A stretch of DNA of 54,946 nucleotides from Ectocarpus siliculosus (lineage: Eukaryota; Sar; Phaeophyceae; Ectocarpales; Ectocarpaceae), in the NCBI GenBank assembly GCA_000310025.1, contig FN648619.1, positions 426,294 to 481,239 on the forward strand, given 5' to 3'. The position numbers and the translations under genes were made by a program. The notes below the pieces were generated by a model. That model was not told where the DNA came from, did no database searches, and saw only the letters and a program-made list of their open reading frames with translations. This document shows, in pieces, positions 32,701 through 47,700 of this stretch (position 1 is the stretch's first letter; every line of letters begins with the position of its first letter).

Positions 32701-35700
32701 GTATCGCTATTGTATCTCCTCCACAAATTTGTTAGAGGGAGGCGTGCATGTTCCAGGCGGTGGTCGGTCTTTTCAGAGCGGATGGTCCTCGTCCTGACTT
32801 ATTGGAAGGTGGTCCATGTGTGTTCGTGCCTACTCGAAGAAACATCTGTTCCAACCTCATCTGCTGCACTGTTATCGCCAGCAACTTCTCCCCATCGCCC
32901 CCAAGAGCTCGTCTCCATTCTGATCATGACTCCGACCCGAGTCATTGACGAAAGGTTGACTTCCACATTTGCCGTTCGATGGTCTGATACACGGTAATCC
33001 CAAAAGAACCGAAACCTTGGGAATCGACGCATCATGAGAACACCATGCCATGCAGCATACATTCATACCTCACTGCAAGATGTTCCGACGAGGATCTTCC
33101 TGCCGTCCGAGTGGTCGTTCAGGCACACTGACCGGACGCAGGGGGTCCCGCCCGATAGATACGGCCTCCCCACTAGATCAAACTCGTTCACCATACCGAG
33201 CTGCAGGGAAAAATTTGATCCATTTTCCAGGCGGAGCAAGTGAATTATCATGTGAATAGAGCTCTCTTATAGGCTTCGCAAGAACACGTGAGTTCACTCT
33301 GTCGAATAAGTAAGACTTTGCCCGGTGACCGGCGTTGGCATGAGCAACGCTTAACGTCTGCGTGGGGTAGTGTAGTAAAATGGTTCGCATCATCGGCAAT
33401 GAATGATGCAAATACCGGAGGTGCTGGACGATATGAAGTGTCAATTCTGTTGAATCATGCCCAAATCACTGTAACTGATGGCTGAGAGAACTTCGTGCAA
33501 CGGGAAGTCGCCAAACCCTTCGCAACGACCGACGATTTTCACATAGATCCTTTGGCACGGCGCGTATCGTGCTACGTTCTATGAGAACACGTTGAACGGC
33601 CAGGGAACGCTATGAATGACTTTGGTTTCTGCACACCATGCTCTTTTTTACTTGGACTTTCGTTCATACTCTTGGGGTCCTACAAACTGGTGCTACCTTT
33701 TCGTGATCACGAGACATCACGAATACCTGTGCGGTCCCAAGATATCTATGTCATACAATACTTTATATAGTCCGTTATCGTAAGATGTTGTCAATGGCCC
33801 CAGACAGCCCCCATCTTCTCTAAATCACCTCAGCGTCCCAAGTCTTGATCTTTCCGTCACCGCCTCCCGTTACCAGGCATGTTCCTGAGCCGTCCGGCGC
33901 GGGGTAGGCATAGAGCGCGTACACCGGTCCCTCATGGCCCTCGATCTCCGAGGAAACCTTGCGGCCTCCATCGAGCCTGTTCGAAGAAAACGCCCGAAAA
34001 TATCATGCTTTCAGACCCACCTGACTACTATCAGAGACCAGTGCTGTCTGACCAGACTACAGCGAACCCCGAATCTGCCAGGTTCGGCGCTTCGATCTCA
34101 CCTCGGAACTTTCCAGTTTCATTCAGCTCTCCACCCCAAAGCGCGCATCCTTTTCATTCGACCCATCCCCCGTGTAGCACTTTTCAAGTTATCCGTCATT
34201 AAATGAAAGAGGTTGGGTGTTTCGCTGAAAGGTACGATTCTGGGTGTACACAGATCCCAGGTATACAACTCCTGGAAGGTATGTGTGCAGATTCTGACTA
34301 TGTCTCGGTAAAATGTTTTTGGTAATTCGTACGATGCCGATGAAGAAGGTGGCACACGCGTGTTCTCACTTGAGCAGGCTGCCGCTGGAGCCGCCCAGGA
34401 TGAAGGAGGAGCCCCCTCCCTCCCCGTTTGATATCGCCACGGCACACGTAAGGGCTTGCACCTGTATCCCAAGCGATTCAGCGGACAAAGCAACAAAAGG
34501 GTCAGACAAATCGACTGGCATTTCCTGTAGAAAGTTCTGTCGCATCGGGGGGGGGGGGGGGCTGAATACATCAGCATTACTTGCTCCAACGCCTTCTCCA
34601 GGGACAGACTCTGGCATAGTTCACTTCATGATTTGGCGTCCCTTGTTCAACCGAATCGGTGTCTATAGCATGGTGACCAGGGGGGGGTGAGTACTTGCGG
34701 GTGTTCCATGTAGACCACAGGCGGCGGCTCGGAGTCAAGCAAAAATCAACAAAGCAATACTTCGAGAGCTCCTCCTCTATTCATGCGCTATATTTGTCGC
34801 TCCTCACCTTCGAGCCTGAGCCAAACAGACCTCGCTTCCCCTGCATGAGCCCGCCTCCAGAAAGCGTCCAGACTTTAAAGTGCTTGTGGCCAACGGCCAG
34901 CAGCTCGTCGGAGTTGAAACTGAAGCACATCGACAACGCCTTCTTCACCCCCAACCTAGCCTGGCACCTGTTGGCGGCAACACGCGAAATGCAGTTCATT
35001 GCGAGTGAACACTTGGCTGAACATATCCGCCCGAACATATGCTGTTTCGCGAAAGTGTTGGTAAACGAACGCTAATGTGCCTTGGAAGCCTCATGGGCGC
35101 AAACAAACTTTACAAGTGAGATATTACCACATCAATGAAAATTTTGTAGTTCGAGTGTAATCGACGTGTTCCTCTAGATATTCTCCAACTTACCGGAGAA
35201 GGCCGGACTCCCAACGGAACACCATGACCGTGTGGCCCTTGTCCTCGCACGCTACAGCCAGCAGCTTCCCATCGGAGCTGAAGCACACCTGAGGACCCAT
35301 CGACAATGTTGTCCAGCGACGGGGTTATGATGGAACTACTGCAGTCATTCAACCTTGGAAGGAGCAATTTACTCGTTGAGACTGGGCATGAAGCAACTGG
35401 GTGCGTGGAATCATCTTCAGGTCTTTAGGTCTAGACGCTCAGCACCGGTACGTGATTTCGCCTTCCCAAACATCCTTGTATGTGAAAGCTTGTTGTCAAA
35501 GACCGATAGCTATGCTGTAGCTTTTTGTGCACGAAAGAACTCGGAACATCTCCCAGATCTATGAACGCATTTGGGTTCTTGTTGTGCCGGCTTGGAGGCA
35601 TGTTGGTTCGGATGTCTTGGTTCTGTTTTCTGGAGTCTCAAACAGAGAAGTATCAGGTAATTCCGCTGACAATATGAATTAATTGCTAATATTTCTTAGA

Positions 35701-38700
35701 CGCTTGTCTATGGAAGAGATGGATCGTTGTGTGATTAAAGAATATATATATATCATGGGAGTTCTCATTCTGCTGCATCGCTGCTCCTGCAGCAAGAGCT
35801 TGATGGACGCGTGCCCACTGAACCCAAGGGCCACATATGTTGAAGAATACAAAGTGTGCACGCTTGTAGCACACAGTCCGCTTTGGAGGGTCACGCGGCA
35901 TTGGAGGGCAGCAGATAGCTACATCGAAATTCGGACCAAGATATCAAACATGTCGTAGTTTTTCTCCCACTCACCCACCCCTTTTCTTTGGAAGGTAAGG
36001 GGGTGTAGAGAACGTTACGGGTGAGGACTCAGCCACCGATGTCTTGCGCAAACTACTCGTCGTTCCAAAGACTTTCACACGAGTTCATCCTCAGCATGAA
36101 ACATGAATAAAATTGCACGTTCGTACCTGCGATACCCCTTTCTTGTCGTCGCCCAACTGCAAGCGCGCTTTGGTCTTCAAAGGTCTACTCGCGGAGTCCC
36201 ACACCAAGACAATTGGGCAGGAGCCCTCCTGTCCCGTCGCCACGTGGGCTTTGTCGGGGTGCATCGCCAAGCAGGTGATGGCCTGGGGCGATGAATGAAT
36301 GGCGTAGTCACGAAACCGGGGGCGCGTGAATGTCCCATTTTCGATACATCAGCCTAAATTCGTACCACGAGGGGCTAAAATGAAAGTGTTACTATTGTTT
36401 GGGACGACGAGTTCGAAGCAGACCCGACTCATGGACTACTCTGAGCCAGCAAACAAGCTGAGGTACTCACGTGCTCCACGTTGAGAACAGCGGAGGCATG
36501 TTTGACGTCAACAACAGCGCACGGGAAACGTTAGCTTGGGGGGCGCTCACTTTTCAATACGTGGCGAAAGACCTTTTTCACATGATGAAGAAAGGGTGAA
36601 AGAGTTGCAGTGACTCAGAGAAGGTGACAGGTAGTTTCACCTGGGTGTGGTCGAGGTTGTAGGTCTGCCTGTGCGAAAGCGGCTTGGTGCGCTTGGTCAT
36701 GACCACTCCGGCGCACGCCGCGGGGTAGACGATTTCGCCGTTGCAGTTATACACGAGGTTTTGCCTCGACCCCTGGTTGGTGAGACACGTTTGTTGAAGG
36801 TGGCGGACACGGTGAGGTTTCCCAAAGGTGTTGGCGGTTTGGCAGCGCTTTGCCGCAGACTTCATATTCCGTGTACCACGATTCTTCGACAACACCGACC
36901 CTATGTTGTCGTGGCTGGGTTTGGAAAACAGAAAACTTGGAATGTTTTTAAAGCATCTGGCGAAATTTGAATTCCCTGCTTCGGCCGTCCACACCTTGGC
37001 CCCTATGACACGATGTCTGCGGCATCCCCAACCTACAGCGACCCTCGCAAGCGTCTTCTCTGAGTACGGTTATAGACACGATTATGGATCCACCTGCGCC
37101 GAGTATCCATGGATCCACTCCAGCTCCAGGTCATCGTCGGGAATGCACGGCGCCGGCTGGGAACTAGCCGCTCCTCGCAGCCAAGACGGTAACATGGAGG
37201 GCAACGATTCGGACTCCGCGCTTGCCTGTTGCGTAAGGAAAGCCGATATGTCCTGGCTGCCGGTCGCGAACCTAGATCCAGGCTGGCGATGGGGTAGGCA
37301 GCGGGGGATGCGGTCCAGTCGGTTTGCGACGACAAACACTTCTGTATCCTAGTGTCCGTCGCCGTTTGTTTCTGTGTCTCGGCGGCATGTACGGAAGCAC
37401 CGGTTTTCATTCACTCTGTCTAGTCCGGAACGCCGACCGGGACCCCACATGTTGGACCCCCTTCACGAGAATTCAAGTTCATCACAACAGGGAGCGGGTA
37501 TGCAGACCCTATCCCTGACTCTAACGTAACCCTGACCCACCTTCCCCGATTGCATGCCCTATTTCAACATGTTTACGTAGCCGAATAACCCTGCGAAGGC
37601 TACGGGCGCCTATTCGGCGAATAGTCCCGTTCATACGAGAATCGTTCACACACACACCTCTTTCGGGGCGTTTCCGACCAAGTCTTCGTCGTCTCCTGAC
37701 CAGGCGGCAGCGGCAACGTGCTCGCCTTCCTCGTCTTCGTCGCCGCCGTCGGCTTCCTCCTCTTCATCGTCCTCTCCGCCAGAGGCTTTCTTCGGGACCG
37801 GGGCGTTGCAGGCGGGGGGGTCCGGGAGCTCTTCGCCGCTTTCCTCCCCTTCTTCGAGAGCCACCGCCCACTGGTACACGCACCTGCGAAAAACAGTTGC
37901 AGTGTTCGCGAAGAATTGCCACCGCTCACCGACAAAGCAGCTGTGTTCAGATGTATGTTTGATGTTTGTGTCACCAAATATTTTAATGACCTGCCCTCTT
38001 CTTCCCTCCAGACCCATGGACACCCATCGCGCACAAGTAGCTTGTTCACCAAGCTATCAGTCAGAGTAGGTGCAGGAGCGGTGTGACATTCAGCGGCTTC
38101 TGGTGACTTTCTCCGGAAGGTACAGCTACTACCTCAACGTTTCAAGACTGCCATGGTTTGTACTTATGGCTGCCATAGAGAACGCTTTAGCATCCGTCCA
38201 TCAGGCTACAACCCACGCTGTTTATCCACCTACTCCCTCTCCCTCGGGGAAACGCTTCTTTGAATCGTGGTGGTCAGCCTCGTTGCACCTAGAGATGCGA
38301 GTCCAAGACTACGATAGCTGCCCAGGTCGCGTCAAAGCGGGTTACAAGCGTCGCGTCCCACCGGAATCTACCTTCACAAGGTCAAGACAACGGTGCTTGT
38401 TCGTCCGTGCCCTTCATTTTTCCCGCCGTCTTGTCGCAGACAGCCCCAGCTCACGCGAGACACCGCACCGCCGACAATCTCAGACCCACCTGTCAGTAGC
38501 TCCTAGCGTGAGGACTCCGCCGCCGTCCCCGATCTGCCTCGCCGCCGCTACCTTGCCCGCGTGGGCCTTCAACGTGGAAACCTGTGAGTCATCAGAATGG
38601 GGGGAATAGTAGCAGTACAAGGTGCAGGCATGATGTTTATGGCACCCGCAGATCGTGAAGGGAATGTAGGAAGTGCAAAGTGGAACAATGCAGGAGTAGC

Positions 38701-41700
38701 ACAGAGGAATACGCGGGGGAGCGTTTCTACATAGTACCGGTGAGTAGAGCTCCTCCTCGAAGATACAACACAAAGAGTATCCTATTTTGGTGCTGGTCTA
38801 TCCAGTAAGACAGGGAAAGAAAGAACTCACATGAGGTACAGCAGCCTCGACGGCCTCGGCCATGACGGCAGCCGCCGCCGCCGCCGCTGCTTCCACTTCC
38901 TCCGGGCTTGGTGGCGGTGGAGCATCAGGATCAGCGACCTTTTCCTCTCCACCAGCACTCTCTTCCGCCGAGGGCGCAGCGGCACCCGCAGCGTCGGCAT
39001 CGCTAGGGGGCGCCATCTCGGGCGGAAGTTTAGCCGGGTAGCGAAGGAACCCTACACGACCGAGACTGTCGGACGCAAGCAGGACAGGCGCATCGCCTCC
39101 CCGAACCAGGTCGGAACCGGTCAGCGTGGCGGCCGGTGGAGGTGGCGAGGGTGACCCCGTTGTTGCGGTGTCTCCGTTGTTGGTGTCGTCGTCGCCGTTG
39201 CCATCGTTCTCCGCCGACGATAGCAAGGTCGCCCAGGCAGCCTGTTTCCCGTCCGTCATGGTGCATGTGGACGTCGCCCAGGTGGCCACCTCCCCGCCCT
39301 CGCCCTCGCCCCTGTCGGAGTTTGGTTCGGGTGCATCCACGAGGACAACGAGGAGTACCTTGTCGTGGGGCGGACGTCTTACTACATCGTTTTCACAGAC
39401 GGTTGGGGGAGGAGTAGTACATAGCGTACCACCTGCACACACGATTTGTGTCCTTCATTCTCACCGGAGGGCTTTCATGTCCTTGGGCGAAGCTTTCTTG
39501 CACGTTTCGGCGTTGATCACTATCATTTCCATTCCGCTAGAGTTGAGCATCAAGAATCGCCCGTCCGCGGTGAAGTCCATGCCCACGACCGATTCCGACA
39601 CCTTTTTCCCCGAGTATACGAACACATTCCGGACGGAGAGGGGCACGGTAAGGCGTAGGAAGAAAAGTAGCTTTGAAGTTGCCTTGATGATTCCCTGTCG
39701 AACCGACTACCCTTCCATATGCTGTTGTGATCACGATCACTGCGCATTCTTTCGTCTGTCGTTTATCCTACATATTGACGATATTCTGAGACCTATATTC
39801 TTCACCCTTTTTCTGTGCTTCTACTAACCCCCGGCAGGACCATATTTTCTCACAAAGACAAAGACCTTACTCAGTACTGCAAAGAGTACGAATTTTGTTT
39901 CGTTGGCACTTGATAGTAGCCTTTTCATGCCGCCTTTTCCCAGCAGACACAGACGATGCGCCCATGAACATCATGTTCCGTGTACTCATTTGCTGCTGAC
40001 ACGCCCTTCCCTTTCTACACATGAAAATCTTCTCACTTACCACGTTCTCCGCGGACCCCGTGGCCTCCCAGTCACTCTCCGCCGTGCCCCACGCCTTGAC
40101 GCTACCGTTCCCGCCACCCGCCGACAGCGTGGTGCCGCTGGGGGAAAAGCGGACGCAAGTGGCGCCTCCGCTCCCGGCCCCGGCCCCTTGGAACGCGTCG
40201 AGTTGCTAGGCAATGTAGAACACGCCGACAAATACCGGAGGATCAAAAGTGGTGCCATTTGTTTCTAAAAAGTAACAAGCCTCGAGCAGCGTAACCGGCA
40301 AACTGTGGAGGGCCTTCTTTCTGAGACGCAACAGCTCCGTCAACAGAATAAATCCTACAAAGGAAAAAAAAACGGAAAGCATTATTACAACGCCTAAACG
40401 ATAAAAGGCAGGTTTCCATTATTGCTTTGCTGTGGACTTGTTGCGACGGAAAGCGATCCAAACCATGGCCTAGAATGTTGGACGGTTTCGGGGGTGGGCA
40501 TCAGTGTGCGCCGGTGCTGTTGGCCCCGACGCGGGCAATTTCACTCGGAGATGCTTGGAGGCTACGAAGGGGAACCCATGCGTGAACGAGCAGCACATTG
40601 ATTACGAATGAAGCTTGAGAAACGAGGGATGCTTGTGATCGACGCTACGACCGGAAAAACAAAATGACGGAAGCAGCCACAGATATTCGGTAAATTGGAA
40701 GTCAGGACGGCGGTTTCTACGCGTTTCCCCGGACGAAACCCGCAAAAAATACTGATGAAATGCTGTCCTCTTCGCTGCTAATCCCGTCCGTCTCCCGCGA
40801 ATTCAAAAGCCAGCCACCTTTTCAAGCTGAAGAATCGTCACGTCTTCCTCGGATGGCTTCACCACCGTCACGCCGCCCCCGCCCAAGCCAACCGCGATGA
40901 GAGATGCATCCGGAGAGTACGATACCGACAGCGCCGGGGACCTGCACAGCAGCATGTTGAGATTGAGCCACAACATCATCACGTGTTGTTGTGTTGGCCC
41001 GCAGTCGAGCCTCTTTGCGTGTGATTCTAAAGCTTTGACGGGATATGCAGCATGGCTAGTGAAAAGTGGCCTACGCTGCCGCTGCTGATGTTCGTGGTAC
41101 TGCCGCCCGTGACGTTATAACTGCACTCTTGATGTGACGTTAGATGTATTGACAAAACGACACATGGAAACGACGCACCGACAGGCAGATCGCGTTACGA
41201 AGCACGAGTGAACACCTGCCAACAGAACATCTGTCCATATTCAGTCATTTCGCCCCGTCTACTTGAGCAGTGCCAACAGGTGCAGGATTTGGATTTTCGG
41301 TCCTAAAGTTACGTGGGTCTTCCGCGCGACACCAAACCCACTATCAAGATCCCATCATGATGCTAGGGAAACGTTTCCGACTAGGATACGTCCACTCACC
41401 CGATATTGAAAGTCTTGATGACTTTTTTGTCGACATTCGACCAAACGCGCACCGTTCCGTCGTCTCCCACCGTCACGAATTGGTCCTGACAAAGGTGTTG
41501 TTGTTGCCGTTGTTTGGAAGCTTACTCATCTTGACTTCGGCCACGTATATGCGTGAGCCTTAGTGGGTAGTACCCGCCACGCCACCCGCCTTATCGAACC
41601 CTCCCACACAGTTTCCCACCCTACTGCCCTGATGCCCCCATCCACACGGCAAACCTGCTGCAACCATCTTCTTGAGCCCCCCCTTTGTTTTGCTCCCTTG

Positions 41701-44700
41701 CTGCAGAATGATACCGTTGGACAGGGCTTGACTAATAATTATGTGGATGTGTATCCCTACCTTTGGGTGCACTGGTTGCGCATCCATTCATTATCTCACA
41801 ACTCACCCCTTGCGGAGAGACATCGACGCCCTTCAGCTCTCCCCCGGTCCCGGCCGTATCCCCCTTACAGTGCCCGCACGCGAGAGGCTGCCCCCCGTTG
41901 AGAACTCGACCGATTCCGGAGGGCTTCGCCTTTGGCACAGCACCTTCTCCTCCGTCTTCCGCATCGGCCGGCGGCTATTGCCCGCGTGTGGAGTGCAGTC
42001 CGCGCATAGGGTTTGGACGGAGTGAGTACATCAGTTTTGTCGAGACCCTATTGTCGAATTCCAAATGTTCGTGTAACGGCCTCGTTCGAGGGTAAGGATG
42101 ACATGCTCCTGGCACGGTACCACGGGTTCGAGCTACGGCGCAAATCAACCGGTACACAGAATGTTGACGGGTTCACTTCAAATTTGAACAAGTGACACAA
42201 AACGTAGTCCTTGTGTTGTCTACGTACTCTGTGGGATTGCGGCATATGATGCTTTGTTCTGCACAAGAGGCTTACCTCCTCTTCTTCCTCGCCATCATCG
42301 CCCCCGCTCGGTTTCTCGACCGTGGCGAGCTCGAGGATGTCGCTTCCGAGGGTGCCCACGAGAACCTTGGTGCCGTCCGAGGAAAGGCAGATCGACCGCA
42401 CTTGTCGAAGGCCGGCCACCGACGGCGTCGCCATGACATCGAGCGTAGCCAGGGGCGCCAGGTCAACGATGGACCATAACTTTACCTGAGATGTGCAACG
42501 TGGGTGAAACCCGTCAATGTTGCCGAGTACGATGTATCAGATGTATGTGAGGAAACTCGATAGGTGCAGTGAAAATAACTTCAGTAGGATGTTCCGCTCC
42601 CCCTAGCGCAGATGGCGGCACCCTGGATGAAATTTTTCCGCGATCTTGAAATATCACGTTAGACGGGGTGGTGGTCAGGCCATCTTTGGAATGAATGGCG
42701 GACGCGACAATGAGTTTCACACGTTTGCACCCCCCACGACGGAACGCTTGGGACCTATTTGAAGACCGAAACTCCGCAGCACTACAACAGAATTCCACTG
42801 GACAGTCACGAACACAGCGTCTTACCATAGGAGCACTTCTCCGGCTATTATACCAATACCAACAACAACAACAACAGACGACGCTCACTTTCGCATCGCG
42901 TCCACCCGAAGCGACCACTGCGCCGCCAGCGATGGTCCCGACCGACAGAACCTCCAACGCCGCGGAGTGCGCGTCCTTGACGGCCTTGGAGCAGTTACGC
43001 CCCCTCCACAAGCACAGGCCACCGTTGGCGGTGCCGGAGATCATGCAAGGAGGTAGATTGGCGTTGGCGGTTCCCCGTGGACCTGTCAATGATGGACGTT
43101 GAGCGTGTCATGGACGTGTGCGACGCGAGCAGTTCAGGCTCCAAGTGGGGTAGGTCCAGAAAGGTGTTGTATGCGAAGGCGGTGTTTGAAGATGCTACAA
43201 TAGTAAGGGAAAAGACGTCGGACCCCGATGAAATAACCGAACAACGGCAAGCTTGTGTAAGGTAACACGGATAGCAGAAGCCAATAGGTGCATGCCAGAC
43301 ACGAACACCGTCGCGTTTAAAACGGGCGAAGATGTACGACAAAGACGATGGCAGCAGCAGAGGCAGCAATAACGATCATTCAACGACAACGACAACGACA
43401 CCACCAACAACAACAAAACGTCATTTCATCGCTCACCCGGGGCGGCGCAAACGACCAGCTGGACGTCAGAGGACGGGGCAAGGTTTCCGTCTCGAGCGAT
43501 GCCTCTGCCAAGGCCCCACAAGAATATGAAGTAGAGGGGGGGGCAGCACGCGTCGATACATCGGACACTTTTTTCTTGAGGGCAACGATCAAATACAAGA
43601 TGTGTGGGGAGCTTGGAGGACACGCACACAGGGTTGGAGTGATACTGAGATTCCCTGGGACGATAATCGTGGATGACTGATTTCATCTCTTGAGCTGGAC
43701 AGGAAATGCGAGACAACAGCAGAAAAGATGTTGCTACACATGCTGTTTCGAAGCAAACGCAAACGAAAATCTCAACGTTTCCTCGACCGAACATTCTGTC
43801 CACCCCCACTCGCATGGAATAGTGCTCACCTCAGGCGACCTACTGTACTTGAAAATGCTACACTATGGCCTAGCTCATAGCTGCTTGGCGGGATGAAGTA
43901 TTGGGATTTAATTCCTGGGATGAAAATAGGTTTAGGGTTGGCGACACCAATTTAACGCAGAATACTCGATGGTTGTAGGGGTCTCGACTCGCCTTTTCTT
44001 GGCGAAGGAACCCGTCGACGCCTCCTTCACCCAGAACACCAGGGGAGGGCTGTCCTTGTGTGTCTGGCCGCACGTTACGAGAGAGCTGCCGTCTGCGGTC
44101 CACGCCATGCCGAGCGGTCGGCTCAAGCCAGTCCTTGGGGTACAGGTACACGCCGGTTTGTTTTGAGTTGGGTCGGAGGCAGGGTTCGCATGGGAGCAGT
44201 CGTAATGAAGCTCGAGACCCCCGTCTCTCAGTGAGATGGAAAGAGGGCTGTTTTTCGATCAAATGAAAAAGCCGTCGCGCGCAGTTTCTATCTCCCCTCT
44301 ACCGCCCTTCTTATCGAAGAACTCCGATCCGGGGCCGCACGGAAGGATTCCAAGGCGATGCATTGCTCCTGATACATTCTAGCACGCAGAGGGTTCAACC
44401 GTCCGCTCCTCAAGCATGCTCACGAAACGCCCATTCGACTCCCAAGCATGACCCGCGCAGCAACAACCACTCCCCGGGATACCTCCATTAATTCCAAACA
44501 ACCCGATACGAAGTGATTAGAGCATGCGGCGCCCCTCCCCTGAAGATACATTTGTCGGATCCACCTTTATGACAGCCCAGAAATGAGTTTTCGCCACACG
44601 TACGGAGGGATCACTCGTGGTCGTGCTATTCACTAAAGGACCCAACGAAGCAATTTCTCGTTTTTGATTCCGAAACGCGACGTCGGGGCGTGACCCACCT

Positions 44701-47700
44701 CTTGTCTCCAACCCTTCCTCAACCCCGTTCGAAAGCTGACGCAACGGTCGTTTTATGACATTTCCGCCCCCAAGAAAGGCTTTCTCGTAACCTTACGCTT
44801 CTGTTCCACCGAGAATTGTGATCTCCCCGAGGAATTTCTACGCAACCTCTCCCAAGAGACTGTTTCTCTTCGCCGAGTCCGACTTCTTTCAATGCAGTGT
44901 AGTCGCAAATGTTCCTCACCGGGTCCCGAAGACAGGCCGTGCTGTCGAAGCTTCGACGATTTGCAGGCAGTGGTGCTCGTCAGCCCCGGTGGAGGCCAGC
45001 AGGCTCCCGCAGGGTGACCACGCCAGACCGGCAACGCCTACCGTGTGAAAACCTGCGGCCGTCATCCTGATCTGCTTCGTTGTGGCGTTCCAGACAAACA
45101 CCTGGGAACAGGGTTTTGTGTGTGCGGCCAAGCAGGCAAGGTTTCTTGCGTCAGAAGTGGTGTCTGTCACGGTAGAATGCAGAAGTGGCAGGTCCGCCTA
45201 CCGTGACCGGGGAGTCGGTTGCGCATGGGGATTGGTGGAGAGTTCGCATTAGACGTAGAGCGTGCATACACCCTAACTCTTTCAGTCCGTTCACCTTGGG
45301 TTGGGCACCCGCTTCTCCGGTGGCGACCCACTTGCCGCAAGGGCTCACCGCCAGGGCCGTGATCTCGTCCGTGTGTTCCTGCATGAAGGTTTGGGCCCTG
45401 TCACCTGGACAAGAACAAAGAATAAGAAAAGGTAAGACCGCATGCAGGCTGATGTTGAGGAATGGAATCAGCCCTTAGCAGTACATCACAGCAATGTAGG
45501 GTTGGAGGATGGGGTGAACTTGAGGTTGCACGCATCCATGCCGACATTAAAAACCGTCACCGTACACTACTCCCTGCGTTGTTGGTTGGTTTTGCGGCAC
45601 GGTGTGGCAGGACTCCGCACAGAGAGAGACGTTCACAAGCACTGGCTACGGCCGGTTCACACCTTCCACCTCCGCTCCTTCCTCGTCGAGCGGTTGGGCT
45701 AGCACCACGGCCACTTTCCCGGCAGGATACACCACGCCCACGCCGCCGCCACCACCACCTGATGCATCGCTGCTGTTCGTCACCGAAAAGTAACACGCCG
45801 AAGCCCGAGAGTAAGCCGCGGAGTACCCGTACACCCACTCCAGGGACAGCTGCGTGTCTGGGGCCGGGGGCGCCGGCGGTGGCGGCGGGGGCGGCGGAGG
45901 CGGGCCGTCTTTTCCGGCGGCGGCGGCGGCGCCGTCGCCGTCTTCGCCGTCATCCGCTTCGGCGTCCTCGTCGGGGTTTTCCCCCTCCTGTCAGGAGAAG
46001 AACGGTGTAAGTGAAGCAACGCACCGAGGGTTGTTGGTTCGGATTAAGCCAGTGGCAGAGAAGAGGAGAATGGAAGGGGTCCGGGCTGATGGTAGGTCAA
46101 TGGGGAGGTGGGAGAGCGAGGTAGACCGCCATCACCACCTCCTGCTCCCAATGTATTGAAGGCCATCTTGTTGATGAAACATACCACAAATACATGGCAG
46201 ACACAGACGGTGACAACATCCCAATCAACCTAGTTGTGCGTACCCTTCATCGCGCATAGAAATACCTAGCTTTGCACAATCAACCGCGAAAAAATACTTT
46301 CGTGCGTATGTACCACCGCACACATGCACGTACGAGCAAGAGGTCGTGTCATCAAGCAAGAAAAAACACGCCTGTCATCGCCAATGCCCTGGAATACTTC
46401 GTAAACTCATGCACATGCGGACAACATGACAGTTTTGCACCGCGGTGTCTCCCCATCTCATTTGAGCCGAGACAAGGAAGCGCAAGTGACATCACTACCG
46501 CCCCCGGGGGAGATTTTCGCCGCTGTTGACACTGCTTTTAACCCCTCAGAGGCGCTCCCCCGCACAGAACTCTATTTCCTTCTGGGGTTACCTCAGGGGG
46601 GGGTGGGGGGGGGACAAGCTCCTTGGCGGCCTCGACCCACGCTCCCTTGGGTGGAGGCGGCGGCCCGCCCTCGGCGCGCTCGGTGACAGTGCCCGCGTTG
46701 GCGTTCTCCTGGGCCCGCGAGCGCGGCGCAAAGACCGCCTCCTCTTCGTGGATGTCCGGCGCGGCGGTCTCGAGAACGGTCGACGGGTCGCCTCCGTTGG
46801 CGTTGGCGTCGCACTTCTGAGGAGGATCCGACAAAGAAGCAGGAAGAAAAGGTGAATGGAATAGTGAAGGTGGGACGTGGCAGCAGAGGAGAGGAGAGGA
46901 GTGGAGTGGAGAGGAGAGGAGAGGATACAAGCTTGCCGTGTACGAGATATACCATCGTGACCCCGTGTTCCCTTTCGCTGGTCTTGCTATCTTTGCGTTC
47001 AGAATGTGAGCTTGTGTCTTTCGTTGAGTTTGCGCATTGGGGACGATAAAATACTCGAAAGATTGAGATACACACCAAACCACGGCAACGGCTAGGTACG
47101 CCGGGATGGGAACAAATACATTAACCCTTATGTGACTAAAGTCCTGATTGCAGTTCCGACTACTTTGTTTGCAGAAAGATCAAAGCAAACAAACAGGACG
47201 TCTCCTCGTTGCAGTATCATCCTTGACGCCTTGTTTCGTGTGTGCACAAATGAAAGTTTTTATTATTACATTCGCCTTCCAAGAGCAGGTCTCGATCGAG
47301 GAGGAGGCGAAAACCTAAAGTCAGAGTAACCCAGTCACGCAAGGGTTGATACGATCGGCCATACCTGCCCCTCGCAGTCATCATAGAAGGCAAGCCAGCT
47401 GGAAGCCACAGGGTTGGCGTCGCAGTAGCTGGACAAGGTGTCAAGGGACAAGCCTCCTTCCACGCCGGTCTTGTTGTGCATAAACACCTTCATCCAATAT
47501 TATTACCGATAAGATAGATATTAGCATGATTGCCAAGCTTTTCTCGATGCGCATCTAAACACGATGGGCAGACTGCGTCGTCAAGTTTCCTGTTTCAGAT
47601 GGCAACAGTGGTGAGAATTGTTTTGACCGTATAGCCACAATTTGAACAAAATTCCCCCTTCGATCTCTTGTTTAGTCGATGCTGCATCCCGCTCGCTATC

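Noticed and set aside
36470-36515. Possible EML mini-exon (VKHASAVLNVEH before a GTGAG donor)
   Set aside because: No AG acceptor lies upstream in frame, and exons 23 and 24 join directly in phase with conserved HELP-to-WD40 spacing.
39126-39827. 233-codon plus-strand open frame
   Set aside because: Antisense to EML exons 18 and 19; the minus-strand frame has the WD40 residues and splice sites.
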